DNA from: Chloroflexota bacterium
Lineage (GTDB): Bacteria > Chloroflexota > Anaerolineae > 4572-78 > J111
Length of the DNA: 64,000 nucleotides
Direction: 5' to 3'
Assembly (NCBI GenBank): GCA_016860845.1
Contig: BOKF01000024.1
Location: forward strand, 58,955-122,954
Below are positions 33,566 to 42,913 of this stretch, piece after piece. Under the pieces are notes generated by a model. The model saw only the letters and a list, made by a program, of their open reading frames with translations, was not told the origin of the DNA and searched no databases. The stretch's first letter is position 1. Every line of letters starts with the position of its first letter. Position numbers and translations under genes: made by a program.

Positions 33566-34627
33566 ATGGCTCGAACCTTTGGAATTGATGCCTTTCGGCG
33601 TTACCTGACGCTCAAAACTCATAAAATTCATGCCCTGCCGGTCGCCATATTGATGCCGCACAGCGGCTGCAACTGCCAATGTGTCATGTGCGACATCTGG
33701 AAAAGCAACGGCAGCACCCAGCAGTTGACCGAGGCCGACGTGCAAACTTTGCTGGATTCGCTGAAGAAGCTGGGGACGCAGTGGGTGGTCATGTCCGGCG
33801 GCGAGGCCCTGATGAACCCCAACCTGTTTCGCTTGGGCGACATTCTGCGGGCCGAGGGGATGAAAATCACCATTCTCTCGACCGGCCTGCTGCTGAAACG
33901 GTATGCCGATCAAGTGGTCGGCCAGACCGATGAGGTGATTGTCTCATTGGATGGTTCAGAAGCGGTGCATAATGCCATCCGCCGCATTCCTAACGCCTAT
34001 CAAAAGCTGTGTGACGGGGTCCGTGCGGTTAAGGCGCTTGATCCGGCGTTCCCCATTTCGGCCCGCTGCGTCATCCAGCGCGGCAATTTTATGGACTGGC
34101 CCCACATCGTTGACGCCGCTCACGAAATCGGCCTGGACCAGATCAGCTTCCTCCCCGCCGATGTTTCCAGCGAAGCCTTCAACCGGCCCGATTTATGGGA
34201 CGAGGAGCGAACCGAGGAGGTCAAACTCGAGGCCGGCCAACTGCCCCAGCTTAAAACTATCATCGAAAGCCTGATTACCCGTTACGCCGCCGATTTTGCC
34301 AGCCGCTACATCGCCGAATCGCCGGACAAAATCCGCCGGATTTACGATTACTATGCCGCCTTTTACGGCCTGGCCGACTTTCCGCCGGTGCGCTGCAACG
34401 CCCCCTGGGTTTCGACGGTGGTCGAGGCCGATGGCACCGTGCGGCCCTGTTTTTTCCATCACGCGCTCGGTAATATTCGCCAGACGCCCCTGCCGGACTT
34501 GCTGAACAGTTCCTCGGCCATCGCCTTCCGCCAGAGATTGGACATGGAGACTGACCCGGTTTGCCGTAAATGTGTCTGTTCGCTAAATTTGCGCCCAACG
34601 GTGAAGGTAGGAAATGGGAGTAGGTAG
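33566..34627 (+). CDS. Radical SAM protein with SPASM-like C-terminus
   Basis: A 353-residue radical SAM enzyme without a B12 domain. The cluster motif is CNCQCVMCDIW (C-x3-C-x2-C), then WVVMSGGEALMNPNLF, the GGE motif, and VIVSLDGSEAVHNAIR. The C-terminal part has Cys in FPPVRCNAPWVS, RPCFFHHALGN and CRKCVCSLN, as in SPASM or twitch domains that bind extra Fe-S clusters, seen in enzymes acting on peptides or in tailoring maturases. It resembles the HpnH/MoaA-like tailoring group in general order. I chose ATG 33566; the bases before it are a simple repeat phrase (ATCTGT units), so no clear ribosome site is visible. Substrate unknown. Confidence 0.88.
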   Translation: MARTFGIDAFRRYLTLKTHKIHALPVAILMPHSGCNCQCVMCDIWKSNGSTQQLTEADVQTLLDSLKKLGTQWVVMSGGEALMNPNLFRLGDILRAEGMKITILSTGLLLKRYADQVVGQTDEVIVSLDGSEAVHNAIRRIPNAYQKLCDGVRAVKALDPAFPISARCVIQRGNFMDWPHIVDAAHEIGLDQISFLPADVSSEAFNRPDLWDEERTEEVKLEAGQLPQLKTIIESLITRYAADFASRYIAESPDKIRRIYDYYAAFYGLADFPPVRCNAPWVSTVVEADGTVRPCFFHHALGNIRQTPLPDLLNSSSAIAFRQRLDMETDPVCRKCVCSLNLRPTVKVGNGSR

Positions 34628-34680
34628 TAGGCAGCAGGATTTTTCTCCTTACTCCTTACTTCCTACTCCTTACTCCCTGA
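34606..34680 (+). repeat. Inverted pair of heptamer arrays
   Basis: Left array GGGAGTA GGTAGTA GGCAGCA (34617-34637); right array with ACTCCTT ACTTCCT ACTCCTT ACTCCCT (about 34652-34679). The two arrays are complementary in type and may form a hairpin between two radical SAM genes. Confidence 0.82.
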
Positions 34681-34692
34681 TAGGAGTTGATT

Positions 34693-36105
34693 ATGCGCCA
34701 TAAAGTTGTTCTCTACAACCCCCGCGCCGTCTTCTGGACGATGCCCCTGGCTTTGATCGCCCTGGCCTCGGCCCTGGATCGAGAGAAATACGAAGTCGTC
34801 ATCGTAGATGGCCGGCTGCACACCACCGAAACTTTGCTCAACCAGCTTGACGGCGCCCTCTGCCTGGGGGTGACTGTTTTGACCGGCGCGCCTTTGCGTG
34901 ACGCCCTTGAAGTAACCCGCGCTGCTCGCGCCCGCCGGCCTGATTTGCCGGTGATCTGGGGCGGCTGGCATCCCTCTCTTTTCCCCGAAATGTGCGCCGC
35001 TGAGCCGGCCGTGACTGCCGCCGTGATCGGCCAGGGGGAGGAAACCTTTGCCGAAATTGTGGATCGCCTGGCTGCCAAAGAATCTCTTGAAGGCACCCTC
35101 GGCTGCGCCCTCAATCCCGCCACGCATCACGCATCACGCATCACGCTTCCCCGCCCCATGCGCGACATCAACACCTTTCCCCAGCACGACTACAGCTTCG
35201 TTCCGGTCGAGGATTATTTCAAACTCAAAGGCCAGCGCCAGCTTGATTACATCTCTTCCCAGGGCTGCCGCTTTCGCTGCAACTTCTGCGCCGACCCGGC
35301 GGTCTACAATCGAGGCTGGTACGGCTACACCCCGGAACGCATGGTCGGCGAAATTGCCGGCCTGTGGCAGCGCTATCACTTCACCGATTTGAACCTGCAA
35401 GATGAAACTTATTTTACCCAGCAGAAACGGGTGGCTGCGGTAGCCGAAGGCTTTTTGCGGGAAGGGCTGCAATTTACCTGGACCGGCACGCTCCGGGCCG
35501 ACCAGGGCCGCCGCCTTGACGATACCACTTTCGCTTTGTGCAAACGCTCCGGTTTACGCCGGGTTATGATCGGGATGGAGGCCGGCTCTCAAGAAACCAT
35601 TGACCGGATTCAGAAAGACATCAAAGTCGAAGATATGTGGATTACGGCGGAAAAACTCCTTCGCCAAAACATTGGCGCGATTATCAATGTCATCGTCGGT
35701 TTTCCCGATGAGCCGCCGGAGAGCGTGGCCGAGTCGCTGCGGGTCGCCCGCGAGCTGCGAGCGATGAGCAGCAGTTTTGAGCTGGCCGTCTTCTACTTCA
35801 AACCTTACCCCGGCAACCCCATCGCCGAGCGGCTCAGGGCACAGAATTATCGCTTCCCGGTCTCTTTGGAAGAATGGGCCGAGTTTGACTATATTGGCAG
35901 CGGCAACGACTGGCTCAGCGAGGCTCAACAGCGCGAAATCGAACACTTCAAATTTTACCAGCGCTTTGCCTACAGCGGCAACCGTAGCCCCCTGCGCTGG
36001 CCGCTGCAAAAACTTTCCCGCTGGCGGGTCGAGCGGCGAGCTTATGGCCTGCCCCTTGAGCGGAAGCTGGTCGAGTGGCTCAAGCCGGCCCAGGCGCTTT
36101 CATAA
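34693..36105 (+). CDS. B12-binding-type radical SAM protein (4 of 4)
   Basis: A 470-residue protein beginning MRHKVVLYNPRAVFWTMPLA, with the cobalamin-binding-like domain ending around VIWGGWHPSLFPEMC and AAVIGQGEETFAEI. The radical SAM cluster motif is CRFRCNFC; GMEAGSQETIDRIQ and NVIVGFPDEPPESVAESL follow. The CGCATCA heptamer array at 35124-35149 is translated as THHASRITLP in the link between the two domains. ATG 34693 follows GGAG by six bases and is preferred over the TTG at 34687. It is most like the protein at 24926. Substrate unknown. Confidence 0.88.
   Translation: MRHKVVLYNPRAVFWTMPLALIALASALDREKYEVVIVDGRLHTTETLLNQLDGALCLGVTVLTGAPLRDALEVTRAARARRPDLPVIWGGWHPSLFPEMCAAEPAVTAAVIGQGEETFAEIVDRLAAKESLEGTLGCALNPATHHASRITLPRPMRDINTFPQHDYSFVPVEDYFKLKGQRQLDYISSQGCRFRCNFCADPAVYNRGWYGYTPERMVGEIAGLWQRYHFTDLNLQDETYFTQQKRVAAVAEGFLREGLQFTWTGTLRADQGRRLDDTTFALCKRSGLRRVMIGMEAGSQETIDRIQKDIKVEDMWITAEKLLRQNIGAIINVIVGFPDEPPESVAESLRVARELRAMSSSFELAVFYFKPYPGNPIAERLRAQNYRFPVSLEEWAEFDYIGSGNDWLSEAQQREIEHFKFYQRFAYSGNRSPLRWPLQKLSRWRVERRAYGLPLERKLVEWLKPAQALS
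35124..35149 (+). repeat. In-frame heptamer array (CGCATCA)
   Basis: Three tandem CGCATCA heptamers with flanking partial units, read in frame in the inter-domain linker of the radical SAM protein. Confidence 0.8.
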
Positions 36106-36108
36106 CTT

Positions 36109-37833
36109 ATGAGGGCATGTTATCCCAAAAGGAGCGATTATCTCTACTACGCCTTACTCTTCACGCCTCATCTCTTCTCCCTCATCCTTCTCCTCTACTT
36201 CTGGGCCACCGGCTTGACTTACCTCGACCGCTTTCCCAAAATCCACGAGGACGAGTCCTGGCAGGCAGCGCCGGGTTACACCTTTTGGGCCGAAGGCCGC
36301 TTTGGCACGGACCTCTTTGCCGGATTTTACGGCATGGAGCGGCACTACTACGGCTTCATGCCTCTCTTTCCGATCCTGGCCGGCGGCGCGCTGCACCTGT
36401 TCGGGCTGGGGCTTTTTCAGGCCCGGCTCGTCCCCCTGGTGCTTATGACCCTCACCTTGGCCCTGACCCATCGTCTCGGCACCAAACTGTTTTCACCCTG
36501 GCATGGCACGCTCGCCGTCGCCATTTTAGTAACCTGGCGTATCGCCGGCCCCTTTCCTTACCTGGTCAGCGGCATTCCCCTGGCCGATGTGGCCCGCATT
36601 GTCCGCTATGACAGCGCCGTGCCAGTCTTTGGCCTGGGAGCACTGCTTATTCTCGTTCATATCCTGACCCCGGACCTCAAACCGTCCGCTGGAGACTGGC
36701 AACGTATAAAATTCACAATTCTCAATTCACTATTCACTATTCGTCATTTTTTCTTCATCGGTTTCCTCACCGGCCTCGCCACCCTTAGCCACGTTTACGG
36801 AATTTTTTGGCTGCCAGCGCTGCTCCTGGCGGCGTTTTGGGTTTTGGGCTGGCGGATGGTCAAGCCGGCGCTTGTCGCTGTCTTTGGTTTTGGCCTGGCT
36901 TTGACCCCCTGGATTATTTTTGTTGCTTCCAATTGGAGCGACTTTCTGGGGCAAAATCGCAACTATGCCGGCCGCTTCGGCCTGCTGGATGGCCGTTTTT
37001 ACCTCGTCAACCTGCTCAATGAAGTCGAACGTTACGATCCGATTTTGAATGGGACCAAACAATCCTTTGGGGCATGGGCCTGGCTGGTTGCTTGCAGTCT
37101 GAGCTTAGCCTGGCTAGTCGTTAACAGCCAACGCTTGCCGACCCCCGACTCCCGACCCCTGGCCTCCGCTCTTTCGTTCCCCGCCATTTCAGCCCGAATT
37201 TTGGTGGCCGTTTTAGCCATCCTGGGTGGTCTGTTTGCTCTGCTGCTCTCCTTCAAAACCTTCAGCTATCTGGCTACCCTCTGGCCGTTGTTTGCTCTGA
37301 CTATCGCTGCTGGCTTTATTCATGCCTGGCAAGCGCCGGCTCCCCGGCGCTGGTGGCGGCCAGTCCTCAGCCTGTTATTTCTTTTAGCCCTGGCTGAAGG
37401 CATTTTTACCAACGCCCGGCTCCAGCTTCTGGCTCAGCAGACGACGCCGTATCAGGTTTTTAGCCAGGCCGTAGCGGCTAAACTGCCGCCGCACAGTCGA
37501 GTACTGGGCTTGCAGCATTACTGGCTGGGCCTGGCCCAACACAGCCGCACTTATCAAAGCATTTTAGTTCCTGTTTTTTGGACCAATCCCCACTACGTGC
37601 CGCAGCCGCTTTCGTTTGCCCAGGCCTTGCAAGCCGACCCGCCCCAAGTTATCTTATTGGATCAAATCATGCTCGACTTTTTAACCGAAACGACCGCCCC
37701 CGATCACCCCTTGCATCAACTCGGTTTGGATATTTGGGCCTATTTGGCGGAGCGTCAAGTCAGGTTGATTGGCCGGGTGGATGATGCCACCTATGGGCGG
37801 ATGGAAATTTACGAAGTGACCGCCGACCCCTGA
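36109..37833 (+). CDS. GT39-like membrane glycosyltransferase
   Basis: A 574-residue protein with about a dozen hydrophobic helices and the first-loop signature of PMT/ArnT-type enzymes, FPKIHEDESWQAAPGYTFWAEGRFG (acidic pair D-E in HEDESW), which binds the lipid-phosphate sugar donor. The C-terminal about 130 residues form an extracytoplasmic domain. Two heptamer tracts are read in frame: 36712-36748 (ATTCACA-type, translated as FTILNSLFTIRHF) and 37138-37160 (CGACCCC-type, PTPDSRPLA). It follows the radical SAM gene by three bases and should be cotranscribed with it. The glycan acceptor is unknown. Confidence 0.82.
   Translation: MRACYPKRSDYLYYALLFTPHLFSLILLLYFWATGLTYLDRFPKIHEDESWQAAPGYTFWAEGRFGTDLFAGFYGMERHYYGFMPLFPILAGGALHLFGLGLFQARLVPLVLMTLTLALTHRLGTKLFSPWHGTLAVAILVTWRIAGPFPYLVSGIPLADVARIVRYDSAVPVFGLGALLILVHILTPDLKPSAGDWQRIKFTILNSLFTIRHFFFIGFLTGLATLSHVYGIFWLPALLLAAFWVLGWRMVKPALVAVFGFGLALTPWIIFVASNWSDFLGQNRNYAGRFGLLDGRFYLVNLLNEVERYDPILNGTKQSFGAWAWLVACSLSLAWLVVNSQRLPTPDSRPLASALSFPAISARILVAVLAILGGLFALLLSFKTFSYLATLWPLFALTIAAGFIHAWQAPAPRRWWRPVLSLLFLLALAEGIFTNARLQLLAQQTTPYQVFSQAVAAKLPPHSRVLGLQHYWLGLAQHSRTYQSILVPVFWTNPHYVPQPLSFAQALQADPPQVILLDQIMLDFLTETTAPDHPLHQLGLDIWAYLAERQVRLIGRVDDATYGRMEIYEVTADP
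36712..36748 (+). repeat. In-frame heptamer array (ATTCACA/ATTCTCA/ATTCACT)
   Basis: Units ATTCACA ATTCTCA ATTCACT ATTCACT in tandem inside the GT39-like gene, between hydrophobic segments. Same family as 29244-29278. Confidence 0.8.
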
Positions 37834-37877
37834 GTGCAAAGCCTCCCCTTGGGGCCGCTGACCGCCGGAGCCTACTT

Positions 37878-39965
37878 TTGAACTTAAAATCGAAAATCGA
37901 AAATACCCATTGGGCACACTGTCGAAAATCGAAAATCCACCCTTGGTTCCCCTGGTTGGGCCTGCTGCTGATCATTGCCGGGCAGTTCAACTACCTGCCG
38001 GCCCGGCTCGACTTTTTGCGCCAGCTTGGGGTTTTGGCTCAGGCAGACAGGCAGGATGCTAATCGCCTGGCCTACGGAGCAGCCAGTTATGATTTGCTGG
38101 CCTGGGTTGAGCAAAATACGACCCCTAACACGACCCTGCTGCTACTTACCGCCAGCCCCCAGACTTACGGCGCTCCGGCTTATGTCCTCTACCATCGCGC
38201 GCTCTATCATTTGTACCCGCGCACCGTCTGGTGGGCGGCCCCGGTTCCCCCGACCCGCTACCCGGCCTGGTGGACCTTCACCGACTTGACCGAAACCCAT
38301 ATTCTGACCCTGGCCCAAAGATACCATGCCTCCGCCGTTTTAGCCGATGGCTTTCCCTACCCGCCTGTATCCGGTCAGGCTCTAGCTTTTGACGGTGACA
38401 CCCAACTTATCTTTGTCGAAAACGGTGAAAAAAAGACGAGTAGTTTTCAGCCCTCTAACTTTGCTCCGCCTTTAACTCCGTTCGGCCTGTTACTGCGGAC
38501 TCTGGGGGCGGTTTTCTCTATCTGGCTGTGGGGTGACACTTTGTCCGGGGCAAACCACAACAGAGGCGCTTCTTCCTGGCCTCGACGTCTGGCCGCGGGC
38601 TGGCTGCTGGGGTGCGGGCTGACTTCGCTGGCTGTGTTCGTTTTGCTGTGGGCCGGCCTATCGCTGACAGTCACCGTCAGCAGCCTGAGTTTGCCAGGCT
38701 GTCTCCTCTGGCTCTATATCCACCGGAAAACCTTTCACTCTCTTCCCCTGCCCCACCCGCCTGGCGCTCCGCACTGGCAGCTCTCTGCTCCCCTGCTCTC
38801 CTTTCCCCGCTTCTCCGCCTCTCTCTCTTCCCTCTTCTTTATCCTCATCTTGCTCCAAGTGGGCCTCGTTGCCTTCGCCGCCTGGGCCAGCCCTCTCGCC
38901 GATTGGGACGCCTGGGTTAACTGGGCCGGCAAGGCCAGGCCCATATTTATTGATCAAACCCTCGCCCCTGCTCTCTATCACAATCCGGCCCGCCTGCCGA
39001 CCAACCAGGATTATCCTTTAATGCTGCCTCTGGTCGAAGCCTGGTTTTACACCTGGTTGGGGCAAATCTACGAACCGGCGATTAATTTGATTTCACTCTT
39101 GTTTTATGCTGCTTTACTGCTGCTCTTCTACCATGCCGCTCGTTTGCTCGCCTCACCCGTTGCCGCTGCCGGTTTTACTGCGCTCCTGGCAACTCTTCCC
39201 CGCCTGGAACGTCCCGCCTCCAGCGGCTTGGCCGATATACCTTTGGCAGGACTCGTGCTTTTGTCTTTTCTGTTCTTTGCGGAGTGGCAGTGCTACCTCG
39301 TTCGTCAAAATCTCAGGCCAACCCTCCAACCCTCCAACCCTCCAACCCTCCAACCTTCCATCCTCCTCCTGTCCCTCTCCACCGCCTTCCTCCCCTGGCT
39401 TAAAAACGAAGGCTGGTTGTGGTGGGTTGGGGTCAGCCTATCGCTGGGGGTGGCATTGGCGCTGCAACTCAAGCGAAAACAGCTCTCACGAGATGAAGCC
39501 GTTGGTTATTTTCTGCTTTATATCACCCCTGCTCTGGCAGTACCCCTGCTGTGGCAGCTTTTTTTGATCTTGTTTGGAACCTACCGTTTTACCTTTTTAC
39601 CCTTGACTCTCGCCACTTTTTGGACTAATCTACCCCGGCTGCCGCAGATTGGCTGGCACATGCTCACCCACCTGTTGAATCCTTACTGGAACTTTGTCTG
39701 GTTGTTTGCCGGTTTAATTCTTTTGAGCAGGAGGCAACCAATTTTGTCGGCCCCCCTGGGTTGGCTGATTTTGCCGGTGTTGGGTTATTTAGGGTTTATC
39801 AGCGTTTCTTTTGTGTTTAGCCGGTTCGACCCATTTCTGGACCACCTCAACAACTCCGCCGAACGGCTCATCTTGCAGGCGACACCTCTTCTGATGTGGT
39901 GGCTGCTGGGCCAAAGTGTGGCTAAAGGCTGGGTACGAGCAAAATCCGAAGAACTTCTGAAGTAA
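37878..39965 (+). CDS. Large membrane protein, probable GT-C glycosyltransferase
   Basis: A 695-residue multi-pass protein. The N-terminal about 190 residues hold a soluble domain similar in type to the C-terminal domain of the protein before it (YDLLAWVEQNTTPNTTLLLLTASPQTYG). A membrane part follows, with the loop SPLADWDAWVNWAGKARPIF, which has the D-W-D-A-W motif of lipid-linked glycosyltransferases, then NQDYPLMLPLVEAW. The start is uncertain: the TTG at 37878 is followed by CGAAAAT heptamers, translated as KSKIENTHWAHCRKSKI. Further in-frame repeats are the hairpin core at 38758-38780 and CCAACCCT octamers at 39316-39361. The C-terminal part of the preceding gene and this N-terminus may come from a duplicated module. 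Confidence 0.75.
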   Translation: MNLKSKIENTHWAHCRKSKIHPWFPWLGLLLIIAGQFNYLPARLDFLRQLGVLAQADRQDANRLAYGAASYDLLAWVEQNTTPNTTLLLLTASPQTYGAPAYVLYHRALYHLYPRTVWWAAPVPPTRYPAWWTFTDLTETHILTLAQRYHASAVLADGFPYPPVSGQALAFDGDTQLIFVENGEKKTSSFQPSNFAPPLTPFGLLLRTLGAVFSIWLWGDTLSGANHNRGASSWPRRLAAGWLLGCGLTSLAVFVLLWAGLSLTVTVSSLSLPGCLLWLYIHRKTFHSLPLPHPPGAPHWQLSAPLLSFPRFSASLSSLFFILILLQVGLVAFAAWASPLADWDAWVNWAGKARPIFIDQTLAPALYHNPARLPTNQDYPLMLPLVEAWFYTWLGQIYEPAINLISLLFYAALLLLFYHAARLLASPVAAAGFTALLATLPRLERPASSGLADIPLAGLVLLSFLFFAEWQCYLVRQNLRPTLQPSNPPTLQPSILLLSLSTAFLPWLKNEGWLWWVGVSLSLGVALALQLKRKQLSRDEAVGYFLLYITPALAVPLLWQLFLILFGTYRFTFLPLTLATFWTNLPRLPQIGWHMLTHLLNPYWNFVWLFAGLILLSRRQPILSAPLGWLILPVLGYLGFISVSFVFSRFDPFLDHLNNSAERLILQATPLLMWWLLGQSVAKGWVRAKSEELLK
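37884..37937 (+). repeat. In-frame heptamer array (CGAAAAT)
   Basis: CGAAAAT units occur in tandem at two places, separated by about 17 bases, at the N-terminus of the large membrane protein. They make its start codon hard to fix. Confidence 0.75.
39316..39361 (+). repeat. In-frame octamer array (CCAACCCT)
   Basis: About five CCAACCCT units with 8-base period, translated as alternating NP/TLQPS-type residues in a hydrophilic loop of the large membrane protein. Confidence 0.8.
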
Positions 39966-39970
39966 GATCA

Positions 39971-40762
39971 ATGGACTTTCATTTTCACGATCTCCATGTC
40001 CATACCTGGCCCCATTCACCCGACGCTCACTGGCGGGCCACGCTGCCGGCGATGCTTAAAACGGCGGCAAAAAACGGGGTCTGGACAGTAGGACTGGCCA
40101 ATCACTACTTTCTGGATACAAATTTCAAGGTCTTTCAGAATTTGCGTGGGGAAGTTGTCAAAAAAACGCCGCCGGGCATGACCGTTCTGATCGGGGCCGA
40201 GTTGTGTGTGCTGGACACCGCCGGAACGATCAAGCTTACCCCGGCGGAAGCGACGCAGCTCGATTTTGTTTTGGCCGGCCCCCATCACTTCAAACAGCGC
40301 TGGGTGGAGCGACCCCCGCTGGCCAGTGCCCCCGCTTTTGTGGCCCACCAACACCAGATACTGCTTAACGCAGCCAAAAATCCGCTGGTGCACGGCCTGG
40401 CTCACCCCTGGGTCATTAGCATCCAAAACGCCTCATCGCGCTGGGGTTTCACGCCCGCCGAGTTCTTGAGTGCCTGGAGCGAAGATCACTTTGCTGAACT
40501 GGGCCAAGTGGCCAAAGATCATGGCACGGCCATTGAGATTGGGATGGGGATACACCTGATGGCTGAACATCAGGGCGAGGTATTTTGGCAAAAATATGCC
40601 AGAGGCTTGCAGGCGGCTAGGGCAGCCGGAGCTAAATTTTATTTTGGCTCCGATGCCCATCACTTGTTTGTCATTGCCCGGCTCGATTGGCTGCAGCCGA
40701 CGCTGGCCCAACTGGGTTTCACCCCCCCAGATATTATCTTCCCTGGGGAATGGTTAAAATAA
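39971..40762 (+). CDS. PHP-domain metal-dependent hydrolase
   Basis: A 263-residue protein with the polymerase-and-histidinol-phosphatase fold. The metal motifs are FHDLHVHTWPHSPD (HxH), GLANHYFLDTN (His), LIGAELCVLD (Glu), GLAHPW (His) and FYFGSDAHHLFVIARL (Asp-His). PHP proteins cleave phosphate esters such as histidinol phosphate or nucleoside 3',5'-bisphosphate. It starts six bases after the preceding stop and is the last gene of the plus-strand block, so a phosphorylated intermediate of the locus product is a possible substrate (inference). Confidence 0.85.
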   Translation: MDFHFHDLHVHTWPHSPDAHWRATLPAMLKTAAKNGVWTVGLANHYFLDTNFKVFQNLRGEVVKKTPPGMTVLIGAELCVLDTAGTIKLTPAEATQLDFVLAGPHHFKQRWVERPPLASAPAFVAHQHQILLNAAKNPLVHGLAHPWVISIQNASSRWGFTPAEFLSAWSEDHFAELGQVAKDHGTAIEIGMGIHLMAEHQGEVFWQKYARGLQAARAAGAKFYFGSDAHHLFVIARLDWLQPTLAQLGFTPPDIIFPGEWLK

Positions 40763-40780
40763 TCCAGCCGGCTAACTTGC

Positions 40781-41002
40781 TCAATCCTGAGTTACAATGG
40801 CAGGATTTTCTTCTGTCCCTTCATCCTGGATTTCAGGTGATCGCTTCAGCAGGTCGTACAGCTTTAGGATTTCTGTACGAAGGTGCAGCAGGTCCTCGCG
40901 ATACAATCTTTCCTCCTGGATGAGGGACAATTCGATAATGCCGAGGGTTAGCGCCAATTGATGCCTGATTGGTTCTGGTAACGGGTTATGAAGTCTGGAC
41001 AT
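40781..41002 (-). CDS. Small protein resembling a lone kinase dimerisation helix pair
   Basis: A 73-residue minus-strand ORF. PLPEPIRHQLALTLGIIELSL followed by REDLLHLRTEILKLYDLL looks like two long helices with a central His in IRHQL, the layout of the dimerisation/phosphoacceptor domain of a histidine kinase. An acidic tail ends the protein. It is too short for a kinase. It lies downstream of the PHP gene and upstream (in the plus direction) of a hybrid kinase on the same strand. There is no strong ribosome site, so it may be a remnant. Function unknown. Confidence 0.45.
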   Translation of the reverse strand: MSRLHNPLPEPIRHQLALTLGIIELSLIQEERLYREDLLHLRTEILKLYDLLKRSPEIQDEGTEENPAIVTQD

Positions 41003-41144
41003 AGCGTTTTAAGGTGCTCAAGAAGTGCTTCGGGTACAAACGTACCTTACCCTTATGATACACCAGTCAGGTTTGAATCCGGTTGGGAAAAAGTAAGAAG
41101 GGGATAAAAAGAAAATAGGGATTTGGTTAGAGGCTTTCAGTCTT

Positions 41145-41172
41145 CCGGTTTCCAAACTCAGTTTGGGAACCG
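41145..41172 (+). repeat. Palindromic element (CGGTTCCCAAAC family)
   Basis: CGGTTTCCAAAC (41146-41157) pairs with GTTTGGGAACCG (41161-41172) with one mismatch, 23 bases past the hybrid kinase stop on the minus strand. Related to the hairpin at 29672. Confidence 0.75.
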
Positions 41173-41194
41173 AATTGGGGAGTTAACTACGGTC

Positions 41195-42913
41195 CTAAGT
41201 TTGTTCCAGGGCCTTCTCTTCGATGTCTAACACTTCGCGCACCTTCTGGACCAGTCGCCTTGGCGAAAAAGGCTTCTGCAGAAAGGCGCTCCCTGTTTGG
41301 GGCAGGCCATAACGAATGATGGTGCTGTCCGTATAGCCCGACATAAACAACACCTTAAGCTGGGGACGGGCGGCTCTGAGTTGTTCGGCCAGATTCGCAC
41401 CGCCCAATCGAGGCATGATCATATCGGTCAACAGCAAATGAATTTCGTTTTGGGGCTGGCTCTGCGCCAGCTCGAGCGCTTCAAGGCCGTCGGCGGCTTC
41501 CAACACGGTATAGCCCTGCTGGCGTAACGACTGCGCCGCCAGGTCGCGCACGGTGATTTCATCTTCGGCCAGCAGGATGGTTTCTGTGCCTTGAGCCAGG
41601 ATGTCAATAGGTTCGGGCCTAACGAGCGGCGTGGCGACACCCTCAACCTGCGGTAGATAAATCTTGAACGTTGTGCCTACGCCCAATTCGCTGTAGGCGC
41701 GGATATGGCCCTCATTTTGTTTGACAATACCAAAGCAAGTTGCCAGGCCCAGCCCGGAACCTTTACCGACCTCTTTTGTGGTAAAAAACGGTTCAAACAG
41801 GCGGGCCTTGACTTCCTCGGTCATCCCCACGCCGGTATCGCTGACTGCCAGAAGCACATACTCGCCGGGTGTTACCTCGGCGTGCCGGCGCGCATAATCG
41901 TGATCGAGATTGACATTGGCTGTTTCGATGATGAGTTCACCCCCGTTAGGCATAGCGTCGCGGGCATTAACCACCAGGTTGAGCAAAACCTGCTCTAATT
42001 GACCCGGATCGGCCTTGAGGGGGGCCAGGTCTGGAGCCAGGAGGGTGGTCAATTTGATGTCTTCGCTGATGAGACGGCGCAGCATCTTTTCGACGTTAAG
42101 GATCAAATCGTTCAAATTGAGTACTCTGGGTTCAATGATCTGCCGGCGAGCGAAAGCCAGCAGTTGGCGGGTGAGGTTGGCGGCGCGTTGGGCCGTTTTT
42201 TGAATACCCTCCAAATCAGGATGGGCGGCATGGTCGGGGGGCAGGGTGTCCGCAGCCATAGCCGTATAGCCCATAATGGCCGTCAGTAAATTGTTAAAAT
42301 CATGGGCGACTCCTCCGGCCAGGCGGCCAATCGCTTCCATTTTTTGAGCCTGACGGAATTGCTGCTCCAATTCGTTCCGGAGCGCCTCCGCCCGCTTGCG
42401 CTCGTTGATCTCTGCCCGCAGTTCGTGGGCATAGATAACTGCCTGTTTGTAGGCGGCTTTGGCCCGCTTTTGTTCGGTGATGTCGCGGATGACCAGGATC
42501 TTGGCCGGGCGGGCCTGATAGGGGATCGGTTTTTCGCTAATTTCGACGGGAAAAACTACGCCGTCTTTTCTTAAGCCGACAGCCTCGTAAGCTTCCTGAG
42601 TTCCTGACAGCGTCTTCGTTAAAACCTGGTCTCGCGACTCCGGAGCGATCAGTTCCGTAACCTGCTTGCCAATAAATTCCGGGAGTTCGTAGCCAAATAT
42701 CTCGACCAACTTGGAGTTGGCTTCCAAAATCTGGCCCAGCTCGTGAACCGCCACCCCTTCAAAAGTGGCTTCGGACCAGTGGCGAAATCGCTCATCACTT
42801 TCATGCCAGGCGGCATCTAGCCGCTGGTAAGCAGTTTCTAATTGGGCCATTTGCTGGCGCAGGTCAGTCAATTCCTGGATTAGCTGGGCTTTAGTCTTCC
42901 GTTTATCCTTCAT
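41195..42913 (-). CDS. PAS-domain hybrid histidine kinase with receiver
   Basis: A 572-residue soluble sensor kinase. A coiled-coil N-terminus (KAQLIQELTDLRQQMAQLETAYQ) leads to a PAS domain (FEGVAVHELGQILEANSKLVEIFGYELPEF). The HisKA box is GGVAHDFNNLLTAIMGY with the phosphoacceptor His; the N box is NLVVNARDAMPNGG; the G boxes are VSDTGVGM and GKGSGLGLATCFGI. A C-terminal receiver has the phosphoacceptor Asp in LLTDMIMPRLGG and the conserved Lys in AFLQKPFSP. I start at the ATG at 42913 (MKDKRKTK), with AAGGG upstream, not at the 42-residue longer ATG, because the extra stretch has no domain character. The stimulus is unknown. Confidence 0.9.
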   Translation of the reverse strand: MKDKRKTKAQLIQELTDLRQQMAQLETAYQRLDAAWHESDERFRHWSEATFEGVAVHELGQILEANSKLVEIFGYELPEFIGKQVTELIAPESRDQVLTKTLSGTQEAYEAVGLRKDGVVFPVEISEKPIPYQARPAKILVIRDITEQKRAKAAYKQAVIYAHELRAEINERKRAEALRNELEQQFRQAQKMEAIGRLAGGVAHDFNNLLTAIMGYTAMAADTLPPDHAAHPDLEGIQKTAQRAANLTRQLLAFARRQIIEPRVLNLNDLILNVEKMLRRLISEDIKLTTLLAPDLAPLKADPGQLEQVLLNLVVNARDAMPNGGELIIETANVNLDHDYARRHAEVTPGEYVLLAVSDTGVGMTEEVKARLFEPFFTTKEVGKGSGLGLATCFGIVKQNEGHIRAYSELGVGTTFKIYLPQVEGVATPLVRPEPIDILAQGTETILLAEDEITVRDLAAQSLRQQGYTVLEAADGLEALELAQSQPQNEIHLLLTDMIMPRLGGANLAEQLRAARPQLKVLFMSGYTDSTIIRYGLPQTGSAFLQKPFSPRRLVQKVREVLDIEEKALEQT

